Source: Diatrype stigma (Eukaryota; Ascomycota; Sordariomycetes; Xylariales; Diatrypaceae). From it: 64,000 nucleotides of DNA. The position numbers and the translations under genes were made by a program. The notes under the pieces are model-generated. The model searched no databases. It saw only the letters and a program-made list of their open reading frames with translations, and was not told where the DNA came from. Shown piece by piece: positions 10,333 through 22,505 of the stretch (the stretch's first letter is position 1; every line of letters starts with the position of its first letter). The stretch is taken from NCBI GenBank assembly GCA_022225965.2, contig JAKJXP020000164.1:1-64000 (forward strand), in the 5' to 3' direction.

Positions 10333-13321
10333 TGTGGGTGAGAGTGCTGGGGTTTGTGTATATATGGATTTGGGTGTTGCTGCGCCAGGAAATCCGATCA
10401 ATCAATTGGTGATGGATCTCGAAGTCGGGATCAGGTTCAGGACGGCAGGACTTCCTAGTATGTTTCAAGTAAAACCGCCTCTCTCGCTCTCTCGCTCTCT
10501 TTCTGGCTTTGGGAAATCGGGCAGCAGGTGAACGATATTATTTAATCTGTAGGTATCACGACTGCGCGGAGAGAGTTTGGGCAAGTGATGGGTGGCTCCC
10601 CGTGCGACTACTAGGTACATAAACTAACTGACTGATTGCTTCTTCTCAACAGCCCTTTGTCCGGATTTCTTCAGATTTATGGGAACGAAAGGCAGGCACG
10701 GCAGCCAGCCAAGAGGCGAGTCAACAACGGCCACACATGTAATTTCCCAAGGCCGGCAGTCGTGAACAGCGGCACGTTCGTTATCTTGGTCTTCAGATAG
10801 CTTAATTCGCAGATTAGCTAACACTACCACTCACTCACTCAGGTTTCTCTGACGATCACACGGCAGGCAGCTCAAGAAAAATTCTCAGCCAAGAAGAGCC
10901 CGTTTTGCGACGAAGGACGAGGATCTGGAGAACCTAGCGACCCCTCCGCCCCTCCGCGCTCTCCAGGTAAAAGCCCTTACATCACTCGTGACGCCGTACT
11001 CCACATGTGCCCTGATTGTAGGTTTTGTAGGTACATACCTACCTAGCTATACATACATACCTAGGTAGGTAGCTGAACCGCCGCCTGGGCTGCTGCCATG
11101 CGATGGTGTCATGGCTAAAGAGGCTTGTTTATCGTAGTGCAAGCGCGGTCATGGAGGGAAGATGTTAGGTAAGGGAAACGTAATAGAAATGCTCGTGTCA
11201 GTTGTTGACAGCAGCCAATGAGATAGCCAAGCCAAAGGTGTGCTTCATCACGTGCCATATTCATATGATTATATGATTGATACTGGATACTGGGTAGCTT
11301 ACACATCTTATCAACGCCTCTCAGCCTCTTCATCTCACTGAACAATTGGCATATGAATTCTGATATGCCATAGCATTTGTGCAAGCACTTGGCAATCGTG
11401 CTCTGCCCATGAAGAAATCTTACAAGGGAGCATATTAGACAGGTAGTGTACACTGTTTACAACCATTGGCTAAAATTCTTGTCTGGTTCCTTTTCACCTC
11501 GTTATGCAGTCAGTTGAGTAATCGATCAAGTCTATATACACCTATCTCTATCCATGCATGCAATTGCAAGCAATGATCTCTGAGACCGCCAACCCCCCTA
11601 CCTCGGCTGTTAAGCTGCCAGGCTGTGCTGTAAGTCTCCATTTAGGACTAGAATACCTACTATCTACATACATCGTTCCACTACCTAGGATCGATCTCGA
11701 CTCGCCACCGGTCTTGCAGATGTGATGGAGTGATGAGCTCAACTTGACTTACATGATCCCGCGTTATGCATTCCTGCATCCACAAGACAAAACAGATATA
11801 TACCTAGGTACCTACCTACCCGGCGGTTACAGCAACCCGGGCTGCTGCCCCGGCGACCCCACTTGCCGCATCCTGCATAAGCTGCCGTGCTTCTCATAGG
11901 CTACCTGGGCCCAGTCGACAGGAGCCGCAGCGGCGCAGTCAGTATAGGCAAGTAAGTCGGTATCATCTCATCTCTCATCTCTCATCTCTCATCGATCTAT
12001 CTACATGTACACGCTATGCTGCATACCTGCTTACTTCCTACCTGCCCACCAAACCTACATGTAGGTACAAGCGTTGCATGTATCGTGAGTTGGGTATTGA
12101 AGTAATGAAGTAACGCCCCGACTTGCATCCTTCACGCCCCCGAAGCTTCACATACACAACGCTAGACCTCCCAAATAACAACCCCTCCTGCTGTCTGTCC
12201 CTTTCCTGCATTCCTGCTGCAAGGTCGATCAGACAGGCGCCCCCCTTAATAAGGGGAAGGGGCCAAGCCTTAGGTAGGTATATAGTAATCATGCGTACAT
12301 ATGAAGGGAAGACCAGACGGCCCGCCATGTATGTAAGCAGCCCCCCCGAATTGCTTACCTATCTCGGTTGATATATTGCCATTCGGGAACGATGAACTAT
12401 ATTTGCCCATATTTACCCCGGGGTAAGTTGGATATTCTCCTCATGATTAGAATATCCCGCCTACAGAGAAGTAGGTGCCAGGGACCGCCCAGCGGCACCT
12501 AGGCCGGTCTGCTCTTCGACTATACGACTATACATATGGCGCACGGGTATGCAGGTTTTCTCTAGTTACCAGTCCGTCTTCAAGGAAGCAAATGGCTGAT
12601 GGCTCAGCCGGCTTCTTGGCGTATGCAGCCATCCTATGAACAAGATGGAGAGAAAGGCCAGGCCAGCATCGCGCCCCGATGGTGGCCGGTTTCTTTCGCA
12701 TGGAGGTTTGCAGAGTGAATTGTACGTAGGTCGTGGCGGGCGTAGCCTTTACCTTGGAGTAATCCGAGTAAGTCTTAACTACGTAGTTAAAATATGTGAC
12801 AAAGCCTTGCGTCACAGCAAATAACCCGACCATTGGCCAGTTCACCGCCTACAGAGGACCTGAACACTTTTGGAAGTGGCCGCGGCCGATCCGATTGGTG
12901 ATGTACAAGCAAGTTTAGTCGATACTTGCGGAGTCGGGATATATGGGAAAAGAGAAAAGGAGAGGGCAGAAAAAAACGATTATCAAAAAGACAAAAAACA
13001 AAACAAAAAAATAAAAAAATCACGGGTCAAGGCAGTGTTTGCTTGAAGAATCCAATTTCGGTCATCCTCTCTATCTACAAGCTCATCGTCGAAAATAGCA
13101 ATCGTAATCGTTGACAAAGTAGCCGCCCAATGATGACCTAGTGCCGTGAGGTCTAACCTTCTACTTTGCCGCTTCATCAATATATGTAGTGTAGGTAGTG
13201 TAGGTTCAATAGTATAATAGTAAATCGGATGGATGACCATGCCCTTCGGAGCCGCAGGGCTCTTGGGACACGAGAGGTCGGCAAAAATACCCAATACCCA
13301 ATAGGCCCCAGGCCAACCTTT
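10333..13321. other. Intergenic spacer, repeat-rich, no gene seen
   Basis: About 3 kb between the velB 3' end and the DUF3602 promoter. It holds several clusters of CCTACCTAGGTAGG-like sequence (for example 11035-11075 and 11803-11822), a CATCTCTCATCTCT tandem near 11966-11993, and only short unconvincing frames. Nothing coding can be supported. Confidence 0.5.
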
Positions 13322-14985
13322 CTAGTCGTCGTTGTCGGAATCATCCTTGCCCTTGCCTTCCCCTTTGCTCTTTTCGTCCTGTCCTTCCTTCCTGATGGGG
13401 ATTTTGACCCCCTGTTGGGCGAAACATTTACTTAGCGGGGTGCTCTCACAAACACCGGGGAACTTCTTCGCGGAATAGACCTGGAAGGGCTCGCTGAAGA
13501 CCTGCGCGAGGACTGGTGCTTTCCCCTTATTGAGGGCGCTGGGGTCACTGCCTGGAGCATTGCCCGGCGCTTGCGTGGATCGCAGGTTGACGAAAGAGAA
13601 TCGTAACCTGCCACCTCGTGAGTTTCGGAGTTTTGGGGATTCGCCACATCCACTGTACGTACCTGAACCAACCTTCCGTCCTGACGCTCATGTCTTGTAA
13701 TACGAACCAGATTCCAATCTTCTCGGAAGGATCTGTGAGTCGCGCTGCGCTACAGGCGAGACTCCCTATGAGGTTCCTGGTATACATGCCGTTCGCTTGC
13801 GACGTTGTTAATCCAGGTGCCCGGCCTGCAGACAAAGCAGACATATCCTGAGAATACGATCCCCGGTGCCCTAGGGGATCCATGGAAGGATGCATCTCGT
13901 TCCTGAAACCTCCCTGGGGATAATTGTATTGCTGTTGCTGCATGGGAACTTGGTGCGAGTAGCTAGGTCCCTGTGCATACGCACCATATCCTAAAGCAAA
14001 GTCAATACGGCATCTCGAAGAATGAGAGTCTCGGTAGCTAACCTTGGTTATATGCGTCGGGTTGATAAGTACCCATTGGCGTACCGTAGCCAGTCGGAGT
14101 GGCCGGCGCGTATGGCGAATCCCGGCTAGAAGGCACGATCGCCGGATAGCCATAGTTCGAAGAGGTATGGTTGTCGACCAGTTCTCGGAACGACGTTGTG
14201 GATGTAGCGGAGATGGAGCCCTGGGCCTGGGAGTGTTTCACAAGGTTGGCTGGGTTGTCCCCCTCGGGGTTCCAGAGGTCAACATGTAATATATAGTGTT
14301 GGTGGTCGACCTCGCTAGTTACCAGTCAGCACAACGTCCGCTACACGGGAATCGTAGAGGCTCCCCGTACTTGCAGTCAACCTCCTTTCCGGTGATTTTG
14401 TCCATAACAATTAACCTTATGCAGGGCGGAGGAGTGATAGGCCGTCGATCCTGTCATGTCACACATGAGCTCTAGCCCCGTACCAGCAAGCGAAGGAGCC
14501 GTCCTCTCACCTTATCACCAAAACCACACATTCTTGCGCGTAGCGGTTGCTGGACGACCTTGAGTCTAGACACGCCCGGGGTTAGTGCTAGGACGGACAG
14601 GCGGCTGGGGGGTACCGGCGCATGCCGCTCGGAGGCCCAAGCCGATGCTGGCAACTTACTGGTACTTCCTAGTGGCATCGGATAGCTGAACCTCTTTCGG
14701 CGGAGACAACTTCTTCTTGTCGCCGGCACCGGGTTTCGATGGGTCGGTGCCGTTTTCTGGTGGGCCTAGCTCGGCAACATGGTCTCGGGAGCTGACCATG
14801 GTGCGCGGAGGCACCGGGCGGTGCATAGTCGGAGGCGCATTCTGATAGTGGTAGGCAGTCTGGGGCACCATCGGGGGAAGCTGATGGGTAGGGTAGCCAG
14901 ACAGATGCGCCGGTGGCCCCGGTAGCTCTGGTGCCAGCACCTGCGAATGGTGAGGCATAGGAGGGGGTTGGTAGTTCTGATTCAT
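13322..14985 (-). CDS. velB: Velvet-family regulator VelB, six exons
   Basis: VelB is a velvet-domain, NF-kB-like DNA-binding protein. It pairs with VeA/VelA and LaeA, or with VosA, to couple light, sporulation and secondary metabolism; this is family knowledge. Exons are 14985-14660, 14565-14511, 14450-14371, 14314-14043, 13990-13663 and 13607-13322, joining to 448 residues. The spliced protein shows VVQQPLRARMCGFGDK followed by DRRPITPPPCIRLIV. The second half of the domain is MYTRNLIGSL, then IGIWFVLQDMSVRTEG, FSFVNL and FQVYSAKKFPGVCESTPLSK. This is the VelB order rather than VeA or VosA. Between the two halves lies a Ser/Pro/Gln-rich insert of roughly 130 residues, typical of VelB. The N-terminus is Pro-rich, and the C-terminus is a charged KGEGKGKDDSDNDD tail. 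Confidence 0.95.
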
Positions 14986-16838
14986 AGTGGGCGATAGTCA
15001 CTCCGTCACTCCGTCACTCCACCCAAGTAGGTTATATGTGGCGCTTTACACTATGGAAAAATAGACTATCTCGTCGCAAGCCCAAGCACGACCGTCAGGA
15101 GCTATGAGCGATGTGGAGAGCGAGCTGAGCTGACCCTCCCCAAAACAGAAATCGTCCCAACGGCGCGAGGTACGGAGTACGGATGCTGAGCTGAGCTGAG
15201 CTCGTGCTAGTCGGAGCGGTGCCGAGGCTGTGGGTTCGGTAGGAGGCAGGTTTTGGCGACTCGAGGAACCAAGAAACCAAGGAACCATGAGAAGCAGCCA
15301 CTATGTAGTTTCTTTCCCTCTACCTAATGCGAAGCAGGCAATCCGACTATCATGACCATTACAGAACGAGATGGAGGCGGGCCACGGGGAACCTGAACCA
15401 TAGGAGAGGTAAGGTTGGCGCTGGCACTCTCTCGGGGCCAACCCAACAGGATCGAATTAAGTTTTGCGGAGTAGGGGAAAAAGTCTAAACCACAGACAGG
15501 GCAGCCGGGTCAAGGAATTAGCGCGAAAAGACGGGATGATGGCAGGAACTGAGTTTTCAAGATGCAAAATATCGGACGATCTGAACGAGAGTGAGAGTGT
15601 GTAGGCGCACGCAAGTCTATGTAAGTATGTACGTAGGTGAGTGAGTATGTATGTGTGTCTCGTAAGTCTGTAGGTAGCAGGTAGGCAATCCGTAGTCCAG
15701 ATGTATGTCTGTATGTATAGACCTGAGGTAGCAGGATGTATATACCACCACTAGCAGGCTAGAAGCAGACTAGACCTATAAGCCTAGTGGTATTGTACGA
15801 AGTAGTAGTAGTCTAGCATGTACCTAGGTATGCGTGTATGTATGCACGTCCCTTACGTGTAGGTACTACCTAGGTAACTAGTAGGTCCTAAGGTAGATAG
15901 ATATATGTATATGTAGGCTGTAGGTAAGAGAGCATGTGTATGTATGTAATGGTTAGGTAGGCTCGGTACTATGTAGTCTACTAGGTAGGCGGTAGGTAGG
16001 TTCGCCGTTGTACAATAGTTGACGCTCTGACCGATACGGTGGTGGTGAATACTCGGGGAAGACCTAGAGGGGATGTTGCTCAACGGCGCCACCTCTAGCC
16101 TGCCAGCCTAGTCACTCCTAGACTCCTAGATCCAGCTGGAGTACCTACCTGACCCGCGTAGCAAGCACGTAGGAATTTGTACCCAGCTAGTCCTCGATTA
16201 GCAAAGCAGCTATAATGACAAGGGTCGATCACGGCATTCACGCTGGGCAAACCGCTTAGAGTTATTAGAGTTGTTAGCTAGTGGGCCGGTAGACCTAGTT
16301 TGTATGTAGGTCCCCCCCAAGTCCTGCCTGGGGTTTGCCGCAAGGATCGCCAGCCGAGATTTAGCGGAATGAGACTTCACCTTGGTGTGTGCATATCCGT
16401 AGAGGTAAGCACAGGGGTTGATTCAAGGGCGTTATACTGTATGTGGTAGAGGGATTTCGGTATAGATATTTGGCTGTGTTATCAACTTATCATACTGGAT
16501 CACACCGGAGGAAGTTTTCATCTGTACTTTTTAACTTTACCCCATATTTTACTTGGATTCTCTACTTTGATCTCTACTTTGCCCTTTACTGGAGTATATA
16601 CTACAGAGGCCCGTAAATATCATGTGTGATGGGAATGTATATACGAAATAGTCATGTCCTATTGTTCATCCCACACAAATTCTCCAAAGGGCAAAGGCAC
16701 TTGATCAACTCTGGCAAGTACTCCAGAACACATATGCATAGACCTCACTTGAAAAGCCAAGTAAGGTTACGGAGAGTAGTATTTTTGGGATAGGTATCCA
16801 TCTATCTGCTGTATCCGACCAATATACGCCTGCACCGC

Positions 16839-16865
16839 GCACACACACACGCGCACACGGACACA

Positions 16866-16911
<46 letters not shown>
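16839..16911. repeat. (AC)n microsatellite
   Basis: About 73 bp of AC dinucleotides with a few CG/CGG and AT interruptions in the left third. The right 38 bp are a pure AC run. Confidence 0.95.
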
Positions 16912-16912
<1 letters not shown>

Positions 16913-18478
16913 CTATATACTATGTATACACCTTATAAACTAGGTAACTGGAGAAGTGATAACAACAAAGCTTTGTTTGTCTATCAACCAGGGGCACCCA
17001 TATGAGAAACTATCTGTTTCCTGCTTACATTAGTACCCTGAAGCTTATGCACGTATGTAGCCCCCCAGCGGAGAGCCTCGAAGCGTCAAACAACCTAAGC
17101 CATCGTACAAACACCGTTGCAATGTAACATGAACCTGGTCTTGGCGGACAAAGTAGGTATAAGCTGGGATGGTTACTTTACTTATGTACATATGTTTCAA
17201 ACTACTTAGGTAAAAAGAAAAATTAGCCTCATGCCTTAAGACATCGGAGCTGAAGAATGGGTAGGCAAGAAGACGTCGTAATGACTTCAATGATTCTACG
17301 AAGGAACTTGAAGTACATGCCGAGTAACAATAACAATATATATTGATCATTAAGGCTGGTTGAACGCTATGTGCTTAAGGCGGTCAATCTCCAAACCCCT
17401 CAGTGCGCTTTAGTTAGTGGCCTGTTATCGATTATCTATGTTTGTTTCAGGTATCTAGTTATATCTGTATACATCCACCTATGCACGTGCACGAGTGGTC
17501 TACAAATAGCAGCAGCAGTATATGCCCCTCGAGTTTTTGTTGAGTATGCTGTACTTGTACGAAACTGCAGGTTTCAATACTATGTAGCGACAATCGCCAA
17601 GTCGCTGCATGTGTCTGGTGGTGATGGTGGTGATGGTGGCGTTTATGCCAGTACGTGTAGGTGGGAGAGGTGGGAGTGGTGGGCTGGTGGGGTCTATAGT
17701 GTACATGTACATACATACAACGCAAGGGAGCAAGGGAGGGCTGGAGGGTTGGTGTTGGTGCCAAGCCCCAAGATGCACCCGAACGAGTCTTAGGTGCTTA
17801 TTAGACGCCGAGAGTCCCCAAAAGGCGACATTGGAGCTGTCGAAAAGCGGGACATTCACTGAGAACTACCCGCAACCGCTGGTCTCCAATGTGACACTGT
17901 GATCACACGTTGTTTACTACATAGTATGTAAGTAGTTGTTCGTTGACAGGTAGCATTCTGAGGTTTGATGGCATTAGATATCGGGGCGTATTGGGTGGGA
18001 GATGTAGCCCCCCTTCGACGTATACCCATCGTCTGAACGTGTATAGTTAGATACCTAGTATACCTAGATATATTTACGTAGTTTACTCTTAGTTTACTCA
18101 AAGCATGTTTCATAGTTGCCTAGGAAGGCATCAAGATTCGAAGAACTATGCGTCGGACCGACCTACATACCAACAGTAGTATATATGACTTATTGGTATA
18201 GGAGGCAAATGCTAGGGATGAGCATAGGGATGAACTACCCACGTAGGTACTTCCAGAGCGCAAGACAACCTTGGCAACTAACCTCCAGTATAATAACAAT
18301 AAAAGTATGCCCACTATGTACATAGTAGTATAACGAGGGGCAAAGCTGCCAAAAGCAAGATTGCAACCCCCAACCCATCTACGGAAATAAACACACACAC
18401 ATATCCGCTCCATCCCAGCCTTGAATCTACATAGTAGGTAGTAGATACCTACCTAGCTTCACTTCAAGACCTGCGCTG

Positions 18479-18502
18479 CAACGTACGTACGTACGTACGT
18501 TG
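18479..18502. repeat. 24-bp perfect ACGT palindrome
   Basis: CA, then five ACGT units, then TG form a perfect inverted repeat able to extrude as a cruciform or hairpin. It sits in repeat-rich spacer with no gene nearby. Confidence 0.85.
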
Positions 18503-18642
18503 AGCCTCCTGACTTCAAACTTCTTCACGGCTTGCCCTCGAAACCAAGAACAAAACTACCTAGTAAGTACGTACCTACTTACCCAGGCAGAGTATGCAGT
18601 GCTGAGAATACCTACACACGAACGCGAACACCTATAACAACA

Positions 18643-18665
18643 CCCCCTCCCCCTCCCCCTCCCCC
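18643..18665 (-). repeat. Perfect C5-T-C5-T-C5-T-C5 tract (G-quadruplex on minus strand)
   Basis: Four runs of exactly five C separated by single T on the plus strand. The minus strand is therefore G5-A-G5-A-G5-A-G5, an ideal short-loop quadruplex, with an i-motif possible on the other strand. A weaker CCCCAT repeat occurs about 270 bp away at 18931-18952. Confidence 0.85.
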
Positions 18666-20649
18666 TTTCCCTCCGCTCCTCCTTGACTCAGCCGGCCGTC
18701 ACAGCGGACTTTAAGGGCGTCACACCCCGTCCGCATGGGTTGTAACCAGAAAAGAACGCTGGCCGGTAACGACCAATCGTTCCGCAACCTAGGCGATCGA
18801 CTGTGCATCCAGGCACGGCTGTTTTTCTACTCCCACGCTCCCACGCTCCCACGCTCCCATGCTGCCATGTTGACTACTTACCAAGAACTACTGTTCAAGT
18901 TTTAACCAAGTAAAAATCTTATCCCATCTTATCCCCATCCCCATCCCCATCCAGTAGTTACCCACCCACCATGCCATCCTAATCGAGGTTATCCGCAGGT
19001 CAGGTATCGTGGTCGTGTAGGTTACTTGCCCCATTAGGTTGCGAGGGTTCGAGCCGGAACCTTCTCCCCGCCCGGCCGGGTCCTGCTCCAGGTGCTCTAC
19101 ATACATCCATGATAGTATGTACCTACAGTGCTTAACCTAAACCATCTATGTATCTATCTAGGTACCTGTCTACCCATGTCCGCGGCTGCTAGGCACTGCA
19201 CTTGTACCTAGCTAAGTAATCATGACGATGCCACCCCGGCGGCTCCTTTTCTGCGGCGCCTGGGGAATCCCAAAGTGATAAAAGCCCACGAAACAAACCA
19301 TTTAAGAGGGGATTCCGATATTTCCTTGCAGGTGGTTTCCTTAACTACGTAGGCAGGTATCCAGCTAACTACTATGTACAGTAATCACGGTAGTTGGCTA
19401 GGTACGAGATAATGTAGGTGGGTAAGTAAGTAAGTATGCATGCACCTAACTCGTTACTCAGTTGTCAGGTATGCATGTAGTGATGGATTAGGGCTCGCGC
19501 CCTTCCAAGGTAAGGTTGTTATTAGCTGTCAACTCAAATCATTCCACCCATTCATCCCCATCCCTGCTAGTTTTGCATATGCACGTAGTATTTACATATG
19601 TCGGGCTGCCTGAAGACCCTTCAAAACCTACAAGCCTACAGGCACACAGGTAGAAAAGAAGAAAAAGAAAGGTACCTACCACCTCGACCTGCCTTACCTA
19701 TATGGCAAGTTCCACTCTACCCCGTGTGCTGTCCCTGTCCCATACGGAGAAAACTCGACTCAAGCCCGGCAGCTACTTCAGACCTCGTCTCTCGGTAAGT
19801 CTGTTAAAGGGGATTGAACTGGACCCCAACACCGGCCCCATGGCCAAGGTCGCAAGATGGATACTATTGGTAGGTAGAAATAGGCAAGAAGAACCTTGGT
19901 GTATCTGTATAATAGAATAATAACCCGCCGGCTGATGGGTTGTCGCCATGGATTGTCGCCAGCCACGGCCGGTGGTCGTACCAAACCTTCGGATCCGCGC
20001 TAGCTGCACCAAGACGAGCAGCAGAAAAGGCGGCGGTGGACTTTGTAGGAACGGGTGGAGGGAGAAGGGGTTCACGGCTACAGTCAGGGCTCTCGGGTGG
20101 ATAAGTAAGTAAATACCAAACAGGTTCTTGGACCGGTTCCCACACCGGGGCGGTGCTGCCACAGACCGGAACTGCCCCTTTACTACTTATTAACCAGCCA
20201 GCCCTCCGCTGACTGCCATCTGTATTTGAGGAAAGGGGGGGTGTGTTATGTAGTACGACGGGGAACACAGACTACACAGTTTACTACCAACTGCACGATG
20301 CAGGCAAGCAGGCATATGTGCTAGTAGTAGTTCGTTGCGGATGGAATAGCAGGCCTAGGCTACCGGTGCATTGCAGAGAACTATAATATATGCCTTTGGT
20401 CTATAACTCAGGGGTGGTATCGACAACGTCATCGTCACGGGGGTCTGAATATTGAAGTTTTACGGCGGGCGGCTTTTTTTTCTTCTTCTTTCTTTTCCCG
20501 CCAGTTTGCCGTCATTCTCACGTACCGGGAAAGCCCATGTTCATGGAGAACTGTGGCTTGCCTTTGACATGTAGGTAGGTAGCACTGTGAGGACTTTACA
20601 GGCAATACGGGTAGTCAGTATTGTACGACACGCGACTAGAGCGCGCTTG

Positions 20650-20651
<2 letters not shown>

Positions 20652-20688
<37 letters not shown>
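20652..20688. repeat. (TG)n microsatellite
   Basis: An uninterrupted run of about 18 TG units. Confidence 0.95.
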
Positions 20689-20690
<2 letters not shown>

Positions 20691-22325
20691 CCATCGGTGA
20701 GTGAGACCAAACCACATGCACATGCGTATGGCTCGAGCAAGCACGACACACGACATGATTTCTCTGATCAGTCAGTCAGTCTCTTTCCGAGACCAAGACC
20801 TACCTATCAGCCTCCTTGACGGATCATCACATCATTTATACACATGAATACTGGTGGTCTGTAGACAAACTCGTCATCTGAGATAAATACATAATACCAG
20901 TGCAGGTTGGGCCTCGGGCTCGGGATGGGCCCCGTCACGCTGCTGTCTGCTGTCTGCTGTCCGCTGTCTATCTACCTAGATATCTGCGGGAAGGGTACAT
21001 AGTTCGTGTTGGGAGAAGCAAACCAATGGAATGTTCTGCCTGCCCGTCCGCCGAGCCTCCTCGTGTTCTCCGCCACCGGTAAGAAGGCTGGCAGCTTAGA
21101 GGAATCCGAATCCGACACGGTGAACGCCTATGCTACATGGGTAATGCCCGTTTCGTTGCTTGGGTGCCCTCTCCCCCTTCCTCCCCCCCGTCCTGTCAAC
21201 GCCGTGCCAATGCGTCGGGAGAGGCACCTTCGAGGGTACGACAGACGCCACTGACGCGTAAAGAGGCAAAAAGATTCTAGACTGATCACCTACCGGGCTA
21301 TTTTTCCTGTCGTGGAACGTCGTGTTTTTCTGCAGGGGTGGGGAACAAATAAATTAATCGGGCGTTTTACAAAAGCAAACATGTTCATGGAAAGTCCCGT
21401 GGAGCCTCTCTCCCCTATCCATCCTTCGTACTGTCTCTTCTCGCCCCCTACCTTAGTTCATATCTTTACCGACCCATTTTATCAAGTCATTACATCAAGT
21501 AGCAAAACCATCCATATCCACCCCTTGGACATGACGTAGCTCTTCCTGCGTTGGTATCCTGATCTAGATGGTAACGGCTATATTTTCCTGCTGTATGACG
21601 TTGATAGATACGTCGACGTTTTAATCAAAGCGTTGCAACAGATGTCAGGTGGCCGAATGCCACATAACGGGGAGCGCCGGCCGAGTAACGCATGTGTTAC
21701 GACTCTACATGTGACGGAACAGCTGTCAAATAGATGATTGTATTGTGGAATCAAAGGACGTCCAGCAAGCGCCACAATGTTCGGAAATATTACAACTAGT
21801 TCTCAAAACCACGAGGCCTACGTGACTGACAAGGGAGCAGCCGCCTCCTCTCACTCAACACACAAACCCCCATGCTATATCAGTTCTTCTTTGATATCAC
21901 CCCATATGGCTTACCAAAAATACATACGGACACCACGCTCCGAAACCCCCTTTCTGATCCCACCTCGGAATGAGATGGGAAATGTCCCCAATAGAAGTAA
22001 AATAGATACCACGCCACCAAGACCTTATCATAACATGAACAATAACGCTACCACCTCGGTGAAGCGAGAAAACAAAGGGAATATGTGGTGATTAAACTCA
22101 TTGCTGAAACCCATTCTTCCTCTCATGCCCTGATAGCATCATGAAACCGTTTCGTCGTACCTGAAGATTCCTGCCCCGAACTAATCATATCTTGCTACGC
22201 CGACGCCTCGCGAGTAAACCCCAAGAATCCCCGGCCAGCCCACTGGCTTTTCCAGTACAAAACAAGCAAACAGCTAAATCGGTGGCCCCTGTTGCGGAGC
22301 TCATCGTCTTGGAAGAATCGAAATG

Positions 22326-22389
<64 letters not shown>
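22326..22389. repeat. 64-nt A homopolymer
   Basis: A pure run of A begins just after GAATCGAAATG and ends at CAGATTTATG. It lies about 120 bp beyond the stop of the minus-strand RhoGEF gene, so it would be a U run in that 3' UTR. Alternatively it is the tail of a retroposed sequence on the plus strand, although I found no clear target duplication. Its length may be an assembly estimate. Confidence 0.9.
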
Positions 22390-22390
<1 letters not shown>

Positions 22391-22505
22391 AGATTTATGA
22401 GTGCCCGATATTATCATGGCAAAGTTGCGAATGTCGCACCGCCAGAGAACGCCGGGCTATGCCATGGAAATTACGAAAACGCCCGCCCGCATATACGCAT
22501 ACAGC

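Larger units (their letters stand above)
14986..22505. other. 7.5-kb gene desert with many simple repeats
   Basis: No protein gene can be supported: frames are short, not conserved-looking and not joined by plausible splice sites. The stretch carries dinucleotide runs, a C5-T quadruplex tract, GTAC/ACGT palindromes, repeated TAGGTAGG and GTATGTATG patches (densest at 15610-16000), CTCCCACG tandem units near 18830-18866 and a long A run. It includes the velB promoter at its left end and the 3' flank of the RhoGEF gene at its right end. Regulatory or non-coding RNA content cannot be judged from sequence alone. Confidence 0.5.
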
